Source of the DNA: Reyranella sp.
GTDB taxonomy: Bacteria; Pseudomonadota; Alphaproteobacteria; Reyranellales; Reyranellaceae
Assembly: GCA_016780605.1 (NCBI GenBank)
Contig: JADHLS010000115.1
Coordinates: 1 to 10,189, forward strand
Direction: 5' to 3'
Length of the DNA: 10,189 nt
The notes beneath the pieces were generated by a model, which worked only from the letters and a program-made list of their open reading frames with translations, had not been told where the DNA came from and did not search any database. Numbering within the stretch: position 1 is the first letter of the stretch; each line of letters begins with the position of its first letter. Below, piece after piece: positions 1-5,751 of this stretch. The position numbers and the translations under genes were made by a program.

Positions 1-1
1 C

Positions 2-214
2 GATCAGCATGCGCAGGTCGCGCACCAGCAGGATGGCCAGCCGATTGGTCACGTTGTCGCCGCGCTGGCTGTAGAACCACCAGGCCGACAGCGCCTGCAG
101 CAGCAGCATGGGCACGACGATGATGATCAGCGCCCGGGCGAACAGCGTCTGCGGCGAGTGTCGATCGGCGAAGCGGGCGATGCGTTCGAAGAGCTCGCGG
201 GCGGCGCCCATCAT
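2..214 (-). CDS. EnvZ-like sensor histidine kinase, N-terminus only (partial)
   Basis: This is the first 71 residues of a protein that runs off the left edge. The start is one of two adjacent ATGs (214 or 211). The visible part has a short cytoplasmic N-terminus, a motif RHSPQTLFARALI (about residues 19-31) typical of alphaproteobacterial EnvZ-like kinases, and a hydrophobic membrane helix at about residues 29-48. A polar, presumably periplasmic, stretch follows. The HAMP, histidine phosphoacceptor and ATPase domains would lie beyond the window, so the kinase call rests on the N-terminus and on the OmpR-type regulator directly upstream. It would be an inner-membrane sensor phosphorylating that regulator. 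The stimulus cannot be read from what is visible. A tandem 20-bp repeat separates the two genes. Confidence 0.78.
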   Translation of the reverse strand, partial: MMGAARELFERIARFADRHSPQTLFARALIIIVVPMLLLQALSAWWFYSQRGDNVTNRLAILLVRDLRMLI

Positions 215-215
215 A

Positions 216-255
216 TCTCGACCCGAAAGCTCATGTCTCGACCTGAAAGCTCATG
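216..255. repeat. Tandem 20-bp direct repeat between response regulator and kinase genes
   Basis: Two adjacent 20-bp copies, 216-235 and 236-255, differ at one base (acccgaaagc against acctgaaagc). On the minus strand each copy begins a seven-codon mini-ORF (MSFQVET from 254, MSFRVEI from 234). Each mini-ORF stop overlaps the next start as ATGA. The first ATG overlaps the response regulator stop, and the second mini-ORF stop overlaps the kinase ATG at 214. The repeat is certain; any function in translational coupling is inference. Confidence 0.85.
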
Positions 256-961
256 CGTCGACCAAGCGGTAACCCTGACCACGGACGGTGCGTAGATAGC
301 GCGGGAAGGACGGGTCGGGCTCGATCTTGCGGCGCAGGCGCGTCACCTGCACGTCGATGGCGCGCTCGTTGACGGCGACGCCCAGGCTCTTGCACAGCGT
401 CTCGCGGCTCAGCACCTCGCCCAGGCGGGCCGACAGGATGCGCAGCAATGCCGTCTCCGCGTCGGTCAGCGGCACGCGCTTGCCCTTGGTGGTGAGCTCG
501 CCCAATTCGTGGTCGAACTGGAAGGGACCGAACACGACGAGGCGCTGTGGCTCGCCGGTCGGCGCCGTCACGGTGCGGTTGCGTTTCAGGACGTTCTGGA
601 TGCGCAGCAGCAATTCGCGCGGCTCGAAGGGCTTGCCGAGATAGTCGTCGACGCCCGTCTCGAGGCCGGCGATGCGATCCTTGGTCTCGCCCATCGCCGT
701 CAGCATCAGGATGGGCACATCGTCGTTGCGCCTGATCTCGCTGGCGAAGTCGAGGCCGGTCTGGCCCGGCATCATGACGTCGAGCACGATCAGGTCGAAA
801 TCGAGCACGCCCAGCCGCTCGCGCGCTTCGGCGGCCTGGCTGGCGACGGTGACGCGAAAGCCGTTCTTCGACAGGAAGGTGCGCAGCAGCTCGCGCAGGC
901 GGGTGTCGTCATCGACCACCAGGATGTGCGGCTTGTCCGCCGAGGCGTCCATGAGGCTCAC
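251..961 (-). CDS. OmpR/PhoB-family response regulator (PetR-like)
   Basis: A two-component DNA-binding response regulator of 236 residues, the normal length for the family. The receiver domain (about 11-128) has the acidic triad D17-D19, the phosphoacceptor D61 in LIVLDVMMPG, T88 and K110. The C-terminal winged-helix domain (about 140-234) has the OmpR-type ending RAIDVQVTRLRRKIE and RTVRGQGYRL. The GTG at 961 overlaps the stop of the MarR gene (GTGA). An in-frame ATG at 952, preceded by a weak GGTGAG, is an equally plausible start and would give 233 residues. The pairing of a MarR protein with an OmpR-type regulator resembles petP-petR of Rhodobacter capsulatus, where PetR affects cytochrome bc1 expression. 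I infer orthology from order and style only. The EnvZ-like kinase downstream is the likely partner. Confidence 0.95.
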   Translation of the reverse strand: MSLMDASADKPHILVVDDDTRLRELLRTFLSKNGFRVTVASQAAEARERLGVLDFDLIVLDVMMPGQTGLDFASEIRRNDDVPILMLTAMGETKDRIAGLETGVDDYLGKPFEPRELLLRIQNVLKRNRTVTAPTGEPQRLVVFGPFQFDHELGELTTKGKRVPLTDAETALLRILSARLGEVLSRETLCKSLGVAVNERAIDVQVTRLRRKIEPDPSFPRYLRTVRGQGYRLVDA

Positions 962-1455
962 CGGGGGCCGCGCACCCGTTTGTCGACGATGACGCGCTCG
1001 GCGGGATCGAGCAGGCCCAGCAGGACCTTGCGGAACCCTTCAACGGAATCGGCGCCGGTTTCGCGATAGGCGCGGGCGAAGCGCTGGCTCTGGCGATCGG
1101 TCAGCTCGCGCTCGAGTTTCACGCCCTTCTCGGTGAGCCACAGCAGCCGCTCGCGGCGGTCGCGCGCGCCGCTCTTCTGCTCGACATAGCCCTGTTCCAG
1201 CAGGTCCTTCAGCACGCGCGAGATCGACTGCTTGGTGACCTTCAGGATCGACAACAGATGGCCCACGGTCTGGCCGGGGTGGCGGCCGATGAAATAGAGC
1301 GCGCGGTGATGGGCGCGGCCGAGCTGGTACCTCTTGAGCTGCTGGTCGGATTCGAACGTGAAATCGCGGTAGGCGTAGAACATCAGCTCTATGCCCTGGC
1401 GCAGCTCCTCGTCACGCAGGAACAGCGGGTTAGCGGGAGGTCTGGAATCCACCAT
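958..1455 (-). CDS. MarR-family winged-helix transcriptional regulator (PetP-like)
   Basis: A 165-residue MarR-type regulator. A helical N-terminal dimerisation part is followed by the winged helix at about residues 62-108. The recognition region is KVTKQSISRVLKDLLEQGYV, and the wing DRRERLLWLT carries the D99-R101 signature that contacts the DNA minor groove in this family. The start is ATG at 1455. It has no clear Shine-Dalgarno and no better in-frame start upstream. The gene heads an operon, overlapping the response regulator by 4 bp. The set MarR, OmpR-type regulator and EnvZ-like kinase resembles petP-petR loci. The ligand and targets are unknown. It may regulate its own promoter or the aminotransferase promoter at 2482, but the sequence does not prove either. 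Confidence 0.93.
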   Translation of the reverse strand: MVDSRPPANPLFLRDEELRQGIELMFYAYRDFTFESDQQLKRYQLGRAHHRALYFIGRHPGQTVGHLLSILKVTKQSISRVLKDLLEQGYVEQKSGARDRRERLLWLTEKGVKLERELTDRQSQRFARAYRETGADSVEGFRKVLLGLLDPAERVIVDKRVRGPR

Positions 1456-1500
1456 GTCATCAACAAAAGTCGGTCTACGCCGAATTGGGTTCGTTATCCG

Positions 1501-1529
1501 AGTATATAGGCCGCAGTATGGCCTTTACA
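1501..1529 (-). promoter_or_regulatory. Possible marR promoter with inverted repeat in the spacer
   Basis: On the minus strand, TATACT (1506-1501) could be a -10 box. A poor -35 candidate, TGTAAA (1529-1524), lies 17 bp upstream. The spacer is almost filled by the inverted repeat AGGCC-7 nt-GGCCT (1508-1524). The element runs into the stop codon of the cation efflux gene at 1525-1527, so the promoter would overlap that gene's end. The -10 is good and the -35 is weak. Confidence 0.35.
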
Positions 1530-2439
1530 GGCCTCGGTGCCCCTCGGCGTCACGCAGCGCCTGATCCTCGATCTGGATGGTCGTGTGCGTGAGGTTGAAC
1601 CTGCCCTTCATGGTTTCGTTGACCGCAAGCAGCGTCTCACGCGCCCTGGTCATGTCGGCGATGACGACGTGGCAGCTCATCGAATCGAGGCCCGAGGTGA
1701 TGGTCCAGACGTGCAGGTCGTGGATCGACACCACACCGGGGATCTCCTTGATCGCCTTCTCGAGCAGCACGAGATCGATCTCGGGCGGCGTCCCCTCCAT
1801 CAGGATGTGGACCGCCTGCTTCAGGAGCGACCAGGTGCGCGGGATGATGAACAGGCCGATGCCGGCGCCGACAATCGGATCGGCCAGGCGCCAGCCGGTG
1901 AACATCACGATCAGGGCGGCGATGATGACGCCGAGCGATCCCAGCATGTCGCTCATGACCTCGAAGTAGGCGCCCTTGACGTTGAGGCTTTCCGAAGAGC
2001 CGGCCGCGAGCAGCTTCATGCTGGCGAGGTTGACCGCAAGGCCGACAACCGCCACCGCCAGCATCGGTCCCGCCATGATCGGCGGCGGATTGAGGAAGCG
2101 ATCGACGGCCTCGTAGAGGATGAAGATCGTGAGCAGCAGCAGCACGACCGCGTTGAGCAAGGCCGACAGGATTTCCAGGCGCACATAGCCGTAGGTCTTC
2201 TGCGGCGTCGCCGGCCGCTCGGCGAAGCGGATGGCGATCAGCGCCAGCGCGAGGCCGCCGGCGTCGGTCAGCATGTGCGCGGAGTCGGCCAGCAGCGCCA
2301 GGCTTCCCGTCACCAGGCCGCCGATCGCCTGGACCACCATGTAGCTCGCGGTCAGCGCCAGCGCGGCCTTGAGGCGGCCCTTGTGCTGCCCGGCCGCCGT
2401 GCCGCTACCGTGAGTATGCCCCGCGTGAGAATGCGCCAT
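1525..2439 (-). CDS. Cation diffusion facilitator family transporter (ZitB/CzcD-type, probable zinc efflux)
   Basis: A 304-residue inner-membrane metal/proton antiporter, full length for the family. A short His-rich N-terminus (HSHAGHTH, residues 3-10) precedes about six membrane helices. Helix 2 carries the HxxxD metal site H55/D59 in SAHMLTDAGG. In helix 5 the usual HxxxD reads ExxxD (E160/D164 in AYFEVMSDMLGS), so one expected His ligand is Glu. The cytoplasmic C-terminal domain contains IHDLHVW (H240, H243) and H257 in SCHVVI, as in zinc-binding CDF domains. Substrate is most likely Zn(II), possibly Cd(II) or Co(II); the E160 change leaves specificity open. The ATG at 2439 sits directly downstream of a good -10 box, so the mRNA may be leaderless. 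It lies between the MarR operon and the divergent aminotransferase gene. Confidence 0.93.
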   Translation of the reverse strand: MAHSHAGHTHGSGTAAGQHKGRLKAALALTASYMVVQAIGGLVTGSLALLADSAHMLTDAGGLALALIAIRFAERPATPQKTYGYVRLEILSALLNAVVLLLLTIFILYEAVDRFLNPPPIMAGPMLAVAVVGLAVNLASMKLLAAGSSESLNVKGAYFEVMSDMLGSLGVIIAALIVMFTGWRLADPIVGAGIGLFIIPRTWSLLKQAVHILMEGTPPEIDLVLLEKAIKEIPGVVSIHDLHVWTITSGLDSMSCHVVIADMTRARETLLAVNETMKGRFNLTHTTIQIEDQALRDAEGHRGL

Positions 2440-2445
2440 GAGGTG

Positions 2446-2475
2446 ATTGTACCCCCTCTTGATGAAAGTCTTTCA
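2446..2475 (-). promoter_or_regulatory. Candidate leaderless promoter of the CDF gene with a perfect palindrome at -35
   Basis: On the minus strand, TACAAT (2451-2446) matches the -10 consensus well and ends 6 nt before the CDF ATG. Transcription would start at or next to the A of the start codon. About 17-18 bp further upstream lies the perfect palindrome TGAAAG-T-CTTTCA (2463-2475), occupying the -35 position instead of a recognisable -35 hexamer. This arrangement fits an activator or repressor site on a regulated metal-efflux promoter, but the regulator is unknown. Confidence 0.5.
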
Positions 2476-2481
2476 GTGCTC

Positions 2482-2510
2482 TTGACAATGTCAGTAATAC
2501 TGACCTATCT
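2482..2510 (+). promoter_or_regulatory. Candidate promoter of the aminotransferase gene with palindromic operator in the spacer
   Basis: A perfect TTGACA -35 (2482-2487) is followed at 17 bp by CTATCT (2505-2510), a fair -10. The spacer contains the perfect palindrome GTCAGTA-A-TACTGAC (2490-2504). A 15-bp symmetric site between -35 and -10 is a classic repressor position. The transcript would begin near 2517 with a leader of about 60 nt. A strong Shine-Dalgarno AAGGAGG (2564-2570) lies 7 nt before the ATG. The neighbouring MarR-family protein is the obvious candidate binder, but this is inference. Confidence 0.65.
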
Positions 2511-2577
2511 ACTTAGAAAATGGCATTTAGAGACTCCGTAACGACCGATTTGGCAAATATTTCAAGGAGGATACGCA

Positions 2578-3507
2578 ATGTCCTTAAGCATGGCTGACCG
2601 GGATGGCTTCATCTGGCTCGACGGCAAGCTGGTCCCGTGGCGCGAGAGCCGCCTGCATGTGCTGACCCACGCCCTTCATTACGGCTCGGCGGTCTTCGAA
2701 GGCGAGCGCATCTATGAGGGGCGGGTCTTCCGGCTCGCTGCCCACAGCGCGCGGCTGATCAACTCCGCCCGCCTGCTCGACTACGAGATTCCCTGGACGC
2801 GGGCCGAGATCGAGGAGGCCACGCGCGCCGTGGTCAAGGCCAACGGCCTGCAGGCGGGCTACATCCGCCCGATCGCCTGGCGCGGCTCGGAGGTGATGGG
2901 CGTGTCGGCGATCGGCACCTCGGTCCATCTCGCCATCGCGCCCTGGGCGCAGGAAGGGCGGCTGTCGATCCAGGCGCGCGATGCCGGCATCAACGTCACC
3001 ATGGCCAAGTATCGCCGGCCTTCGGGCGATTTCGCGCCCGGCCTCGCCAAGGTGGCCGGCCTCTACGTCATCTGCGGCATCGAGAAGGACCGCGCGCTGA
3101 AGGCGGGCTTCGACGACGCCCTGATGCTCGACTGGAACGGCAATCTCGCCGAATCGACCGGCGCCAACATCTTCCTGGTGATCGACGGCAAGCTGGTGAC
3201 GCCGACGCCGGAGAACTTCCTCGACGGCATCACGCGCCGCGCCGTCATGGGCATGGCGCGGAAGCGCGGCTGGGCGGTCGAGGAGCGCCCGGTGAAGCCG
3301 CAGGAACTGGCCCGGGCCAGTGAGGTGTTCCTGTGCGGTACCGCCGCCGAGATCGTGCCGGTGGGCTCGATCGACGGACATCACTACCAGGCCGGCCCTG
3401 TGGCCCGCACCCTGATGGCGGACTACCAGAAGCTGGTGCGTGCGCCCGACTGCGAAGGCTTCGGGGAATCCACGCACCTCATGCAACAGGTCGATCGCGC
3501 GGCGTAA
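2578..3507 (+). CDS. ilvE: Branched-chain amino acid aminotransferase (PLP class IV)
   Basis: A 309-residue class IV PLP aminotransferase that interconverts valine, leucine and isoleucine with their 2-oxo acids, using glutamate/2-oxoglutarate, in the cytosol. Visible family features are LHYGSAVFEGER (33-44), YIRPIAWRG (95-103), the probable Schiff-base lysine K158 in APGLAKVAGLY, ESTGANIF (192-199, with the conserved Glu near the PLP pyridine nitrogen) and GTAAEIVPV (254-262, phosphate cup). Length is normal for IlvE. AAGGAGG 7 nt upstream fixes the ATG at 2578. It appears monocistronic: a divergent gene lies upstream and a large inverted repeat starts 10 nt after the stop. D-amino-acid aminotransferase and aminodeoxychorismate lyase share the fold, but overall length and the YIRP and ESTGANIF motifs favour a BCAT. 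Confidence 0.93.
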   Translation: MSLSMADRDGFIWLDGKLVPWRESRLHVLTHALHYGSAVFEGERIYEGRVFRLAAHSARLINSARLLDYEIPWTRAEIEEATRAVVKANGLQAGYIRPIAWRGSEVMGVSAIGTSVHLAIAPWAQEGRLSIQARDAGINVTMAKYRRPSGDFAPGLAKVAGLYVICGIEKDRALKAGFDDALMLDWNGNLAESTGANIFLVIDGKLVTPTPENFLDGITRRAVMGMARKRGWAVEERPVKPQELARASEVFLCGTAAEIVPVGSIDGHHYQAGPVARTLMADYQKLVRAPDCEGFGESTHLMQQVDRAA

Positions 3508-3516
3508 ACGACACAA

Positions 3517-3639
3517 CCTCACCCTGAGGAGCCGCGCAAAGCGCGGCGTCTCGAAGGGTGGAAACGGTCATGATGTGGCCACCCTTCGAGACGCGCCTGG
3601 AGTCCCGAGGTACTCGAGGGGGCGCTCCTCAGGGTGAGG
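3517..3639. repeat. Nested inverted-repeat (REP/BIME-like) palindromic element
   Basis: A 123-nt element with perfect outer arms of 16 bp (3517-3532 with 3624-3639, CCTCACCCTGAGGAGC) and perfect inner arms of 16 bp (3546-3561 with 3579-3594, GCGTCTCGAAGGGTGG). Between the left arms sits a perfect 7-bp hairpin (3531-3537 with 3541-3547, loop AAA). Each half also pairs with itself (CACCCT with AGGGTG), so the element looks like two REP-type units in inverted orientation. It starts 10 nt after the aminotransferase stop and ends just before the thi promoter. There is no T-run, so it is not a typical intrinsic terminator, though the RNA fold could protect 3' ends or slow polymerase. It resembles palindromic repeats common in alphaproteobacterial genomes; I cannot count copies here. 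Confidence 0.88.
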
Positions 3640-3647
3640 CGATGCCC

Positions 3648-3676
3648 TTGACAGAATAGGGCTCCGGCACTTTCTT
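3648..3676 (+). promoter_or_regulatory. Candidate promoter of the thi operon
   Basis: A perfect TTGACA -35 (3648-3653) lies 8 nt after the palindromic element. At 17 bp spacing the -10 would be TTTCTT (3671-3676), which is weak. Transcription would begin around 3680-3684, just where the 5' strand of the riboswitch P1 helix starts. That position is the main support for the call. Confidence 0.45.
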
Positions 3677-3679
3677 TAG

Positions 3680-3788
3680 GGACGTCCGAGGGGTGTCCGG
3701 TCTCCGCGAGGAGCTTGGGCTGAGACAGCCAGTGGGGCTGAACCCTTTGAACCTGATCCGGGTCATGCCGGCGAAGGAACGGGAGTCC
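3680..3788 (+). ncRNA. TPP riboswitch (THI element)
   Basis: This leader RNA carries the conserved thi-box blocks in order: GAGGGGTG (3689-3695 region), GGGCTGAGA (3717-3725), ACCCTTTGAACCTGATCCGG (3742-3761), GTCATGCCGGCG (3762-3773) and AAGGAAC (3774-3780). CTGAGA forms the pyrimidine-binding pocket and the GCCGGCGAAGGAA region the pyrophosphate-binding arm in this class. P1 can form from GGAC..CC (3680-3687) with GG..GTCC (3781-3788). The only plausible Shine-Dalgarno for thiO, GGGAG (3781-3785), lies in the 3' strand of P1. TPP binding would therefore hide it directly and block translation. No terminator hairpin with a U-tract separates the aptamer from thiO, which fits translational control. 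Confidence 0.95.
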
Positions 3789-3792
3789 GCCA

Positions 3793-4809
3793 TTGGCCAA
3801 GCCAACCACCATCGTCATCGGAGCCGGCGTCGCCGGTCTTTCCTGCGCCCTCGCGCTCGCCGAACGCGGTATCGCCGTCGAGGTCGTCGAGCGCGGCCGC
3901 GCACTGGGCGAGGGCGCCTGCTCGTGGATGGCGGGCGGCATGCTGGCGCCGTGGTGCGAGCGGGCGACGACCGAGCCCGAAGTCGCCACCCGGGGCGCAC
4001 CATCGATCGCCTGGTGGGCCGAGCGCTTTCCTGAGACCGTGCGCAAAGGCAGCCTTGTTGTGGCGCAGGCGCGCGATGGCGGCGATCTCGCGCGCTTTGC
4101 CGCACGTACTGAACGCTTCGAATGGCGTGATGCCGACGGTATCGCCACGTTGGAACCGGATCTTGCCGGCCGCTTCCGGCGTGCCCTGTTCTTTCCTGAC
4201 GAGGCTCATCTCGATCCACGCCGCGCCTTGGCGGCGTTGGCTGAGCGCCTGCAGGCGCGCAGCGTGACGATCCGATTTGGCGTCGAGCTGTCACCAGGCG
4301 ATGCCCTGGCCGATAGCGTCGTCGATTGCCGCGGCCTTGCCGCGCGCGAGTCGTTGCCCGACCTGCGCGGCGTGCGCGGCGAGATGATCGTCGTGCGCAC
4401 CGCCGACGTCTCGTTGCAGCGGCCGGTGCGCATGCTGCATCCGCGGATCCCGCTCTACATCGTGCCGCGCGGCAACGGTCTGTTCATGATCGGCGCCACC
4501 ATGATCGAAAGCGAGCGGCGCGGGCCGGTCAGCGTGCGCTCCGCCGTCGAGCTTCTGAACGCGGCCTATGCCCTGCATCCGGCGTTCGGCGAGGCCGAGA
4601 TCGTCGAGCTCGGCGCCGATCTGCGCCCCGCCTTTCCCGACAACCTGCCGCAGGTCAGGCAAAGCGGCCGCGTGCTGCATGCCAACGGCCTGTTCCGGCA
4701 CGGCTTCCTGCTGGCGCCCGCGCTCGCCGAGCGCACTGCCGATGCCGTGCAGTCGATGCTTCAACTGGAGACCAGCCATGCGGATCTTCCTCAACGACGA
4801 CGCGCATGA
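3793..4809 (+). CDS. thiO: Glycine oxidase ThiO (FAD-dependent)
   Basis: Glycine oxidase of the D-amino-acid-oxidase fold (338 residues). It oxidises glycine to dehydroglycine, the imine that ThiG uses for the thiazole ring in aerobes. The N-terminal FAD motif is GAGVAGLSCALALAERG (residues 9-25), with an acidic residue near 33-34 (VVERG) to bind the ribose. The SWMAGGMLAPW region (45-55) and the late HANGLFRHGFLLAPALAE stretch are typical of ThiO. The start is TTG at 3793: GGGAG lies 7 nt upstream, and no in-frame ATG occurs before the FAD motif. First gene after the TPP riboswitch. The last 32 nt overlap thiS in another frame, and the tail after about residue 325 is not expected to be conserved. 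Confidence 0.94.
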   Translation: MAKPTTIVIGAGVAGLSCALALAERGIAVEVVERGRALGEGACSWMAGGMLAPWCERATTEPEVATRGAPSIAWWAERFPETVRKGSLVVAQARDGGDLARFAARTERFEWRDADGIATLEPDLAGRFRRALFFPDEAHLDPRRALAALAERLQARSVTIRFGVELSPGDALADSVVDCRGLAARESLPDLRGVRGEMIVVRTADVSLQRPVRMLHPRIPLYIVPRGNGLFMIGATMIESERRGPVSVRSAVELLNAAYALHPAFGEAEIVELGADLRPAFPDNLPQVRQSGRVLHANGLFRHGFLLAPALAERTADAVQSMLQLETSHADLPQRRRA

Positions 4810-4975
4810 GGTCGACGCGGCCACCCTGGCCGCGGCCCTCGATGCGCTGGGCTTTGCCGGGCGCAAGATCGCGACAGCGGTGAACGGTCGCTTCGTCGCC
4901 GCGCCGGCGCGGCCATCGACCAAGCTCGCCGACGGCGATCGCATTGAGGTCGTGGCGCCCATGCAGGGAGGATAG
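4778..4975 (+). CDS. thiS: Sulfur carrier protein ThiS
   Basis: A 65-residue ubiquitin-like beta-grasp protein ending in the essential Gly-Gly (MQGG). The C-terminus is adenylated by ThiF and converted to a thiocarboxylate that delivers sulfur to ThiG. The pattern MRIFLND (strand 1), ALDALGF (helix) and [10 protein letters not shown] before the tail is normal for ThiS. It begins inside thiO, overlapping by 32 nt, and GGAG (4767-4770) lies 7 nt before the ATG. The codons for the terminal Gly-Gly (GGAGGA) also supply the Shine-Dalgarno for thiG, two bases downstream of the stop. Confidence 0.95.
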   Translation: MRIFLNDDAHEVDAATLAAALDALGFAGRKIATAVNGRFVAAPARPSTKLADGDRIEVVAPMQGG

Positions 4976-4977
4976 CC

Positions 4978-5751
4978 ATGTTCTACGGCATAGAACTTTC
5001 CTCGCGCCTGCTGTTGGGCACGGCGCGCTATCCGTCGCCCGCCGTGCTCGAGCGCGCCATAAAGACTTCGGGCGCGGAGGTGGTGACCGTGTCGCTGCGC
5101 CGCGAGGGCGGCGCTGGCCGCGCGGGTCAGAGCTTCTGGTCGTTCATCCAGTCGCTGGGGCTTCGTGTGCTGCCCAACACGGCCGGTTGCCATTCGGTAA
5201 AGGAGGCCGTGATGACCGCCCACATGGCGCGCGAGCTGTTCGACACGCCGTGGATCAAGCTCGAGGTGATCGGCGATGCCGATACGCTGCAGCCCGACGT
5301 GTTCGGCCTGGTCGAGGCCGCCCGCATCCTGTCGGAGGAGGGCTTCGAGGTTTTCCCCTACACCACCGAGGACCTGGTCGTGGCCGACCGGCTGGTCGAG
5401 GCCGGCTGCCGCGTGCTGATGCCCTGGGGCGCGCCGATCGGTTCGGCGCGCGGGCTGAACAACGTCTATGGCCTGAAGTCGCTGCGCGCGCATTTCCCCG
5501 ACATCCCGCTCGTGGTCGATGCCGGGCTGGGCGTGCCGAGCCATGCCGCCGCGGCGATGGAGCTGGGGTACGACGCCGTGCTGCTCAACACGGCGGTGGC
5601 CGAAGCGGGCGATCCCGTCGCGATGGCGCGCGCCTTCGCCCTCGCCGTCGAGGCCGGCCGCGCAGCGTTTCTGGCGCAGCCGCTCGAGCCGCGCGACATG
5701 GCCCAGCCCTCGACACCGGTGATCGGCAAGGCCGTGCTGGGAGGCGACTAG
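4978..5751 (+). CDS. thiG: Thiazole synthase ThiG
   Basis: A TIM-barrel enzyme (257 residues, usual length). It condenses 1-deoxy-D-xylulose 5-phosphate, dehydroglycine and ThiS thiocarboxylate to the thiazole phosphate in the cytosol. The Schiff-base lysine is K94 in WIKLEVIGD. Other family blocks are LPNTAGC (65-71), [15 protein letters not shown] (149-163, substrate phosphate and ThiS-tail region) and [22 protein letters not shown] at 4978 follows GGAGG (4967-4971) at 6 nt. The TAG stop shares one base with the GTG start of thiE (TAGTG), pointing to translational coupling. Confidence 0.97.
   Translation: MFYGIELSSRLLLGTARYPSPAVLERAIKTSGAEVVTVSLRREGGAGRAGQSFWSFIQSLGLRVLPNTAGCHSVKEAVMTAHMARELFDTPWIKLEVIGDADTLQPDVFGLVEAARILSEEGFEVFPYTTEDLVVADRLVEAGCRVLMPWGAPIGSARGLNNVYGLKSLRAHFPDIPLVVDAGLGVPSHAAAAMELGYDAVLLNTAVAEAGDPVAMARAFALAVEAGRAAFLAQPLEPRDMAQPSTPVIGKAVLGGD

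Noticed and set aside
1537..2541. 334-codon plus-strand frame opposite the CDF transporter
   Set aside because: Low-complexity Arg/Asp/His/Gln-rich translation with no family features; the minus-strand frame has clear transporter motifs.
3640..3792. Intrinsic terminator as the riboswitch expression platform
   Set aside because: No GC-rich hairpin followed by a U-tract exists between the aptamer and the thiO start, which lies immediately downstream.
4291..5544. 417-codon open frame antisense to thiO, thiS and thiG
   Set aside because: It lies opposite three well-supported genes, has a His/Arg/Ala-rich composition typical of reverse-frame reading in GC-rich DNA, and shows no recognisable domain or ribosome-binding site.
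4944..5750. Upstream extension of the thiE reading frame
   Set aside because: The frame is open by chance through thiG; the Arg/Gly-rich translation ends where ThiE homology begins at the GTG at 5751 with a proper GGGAGG.
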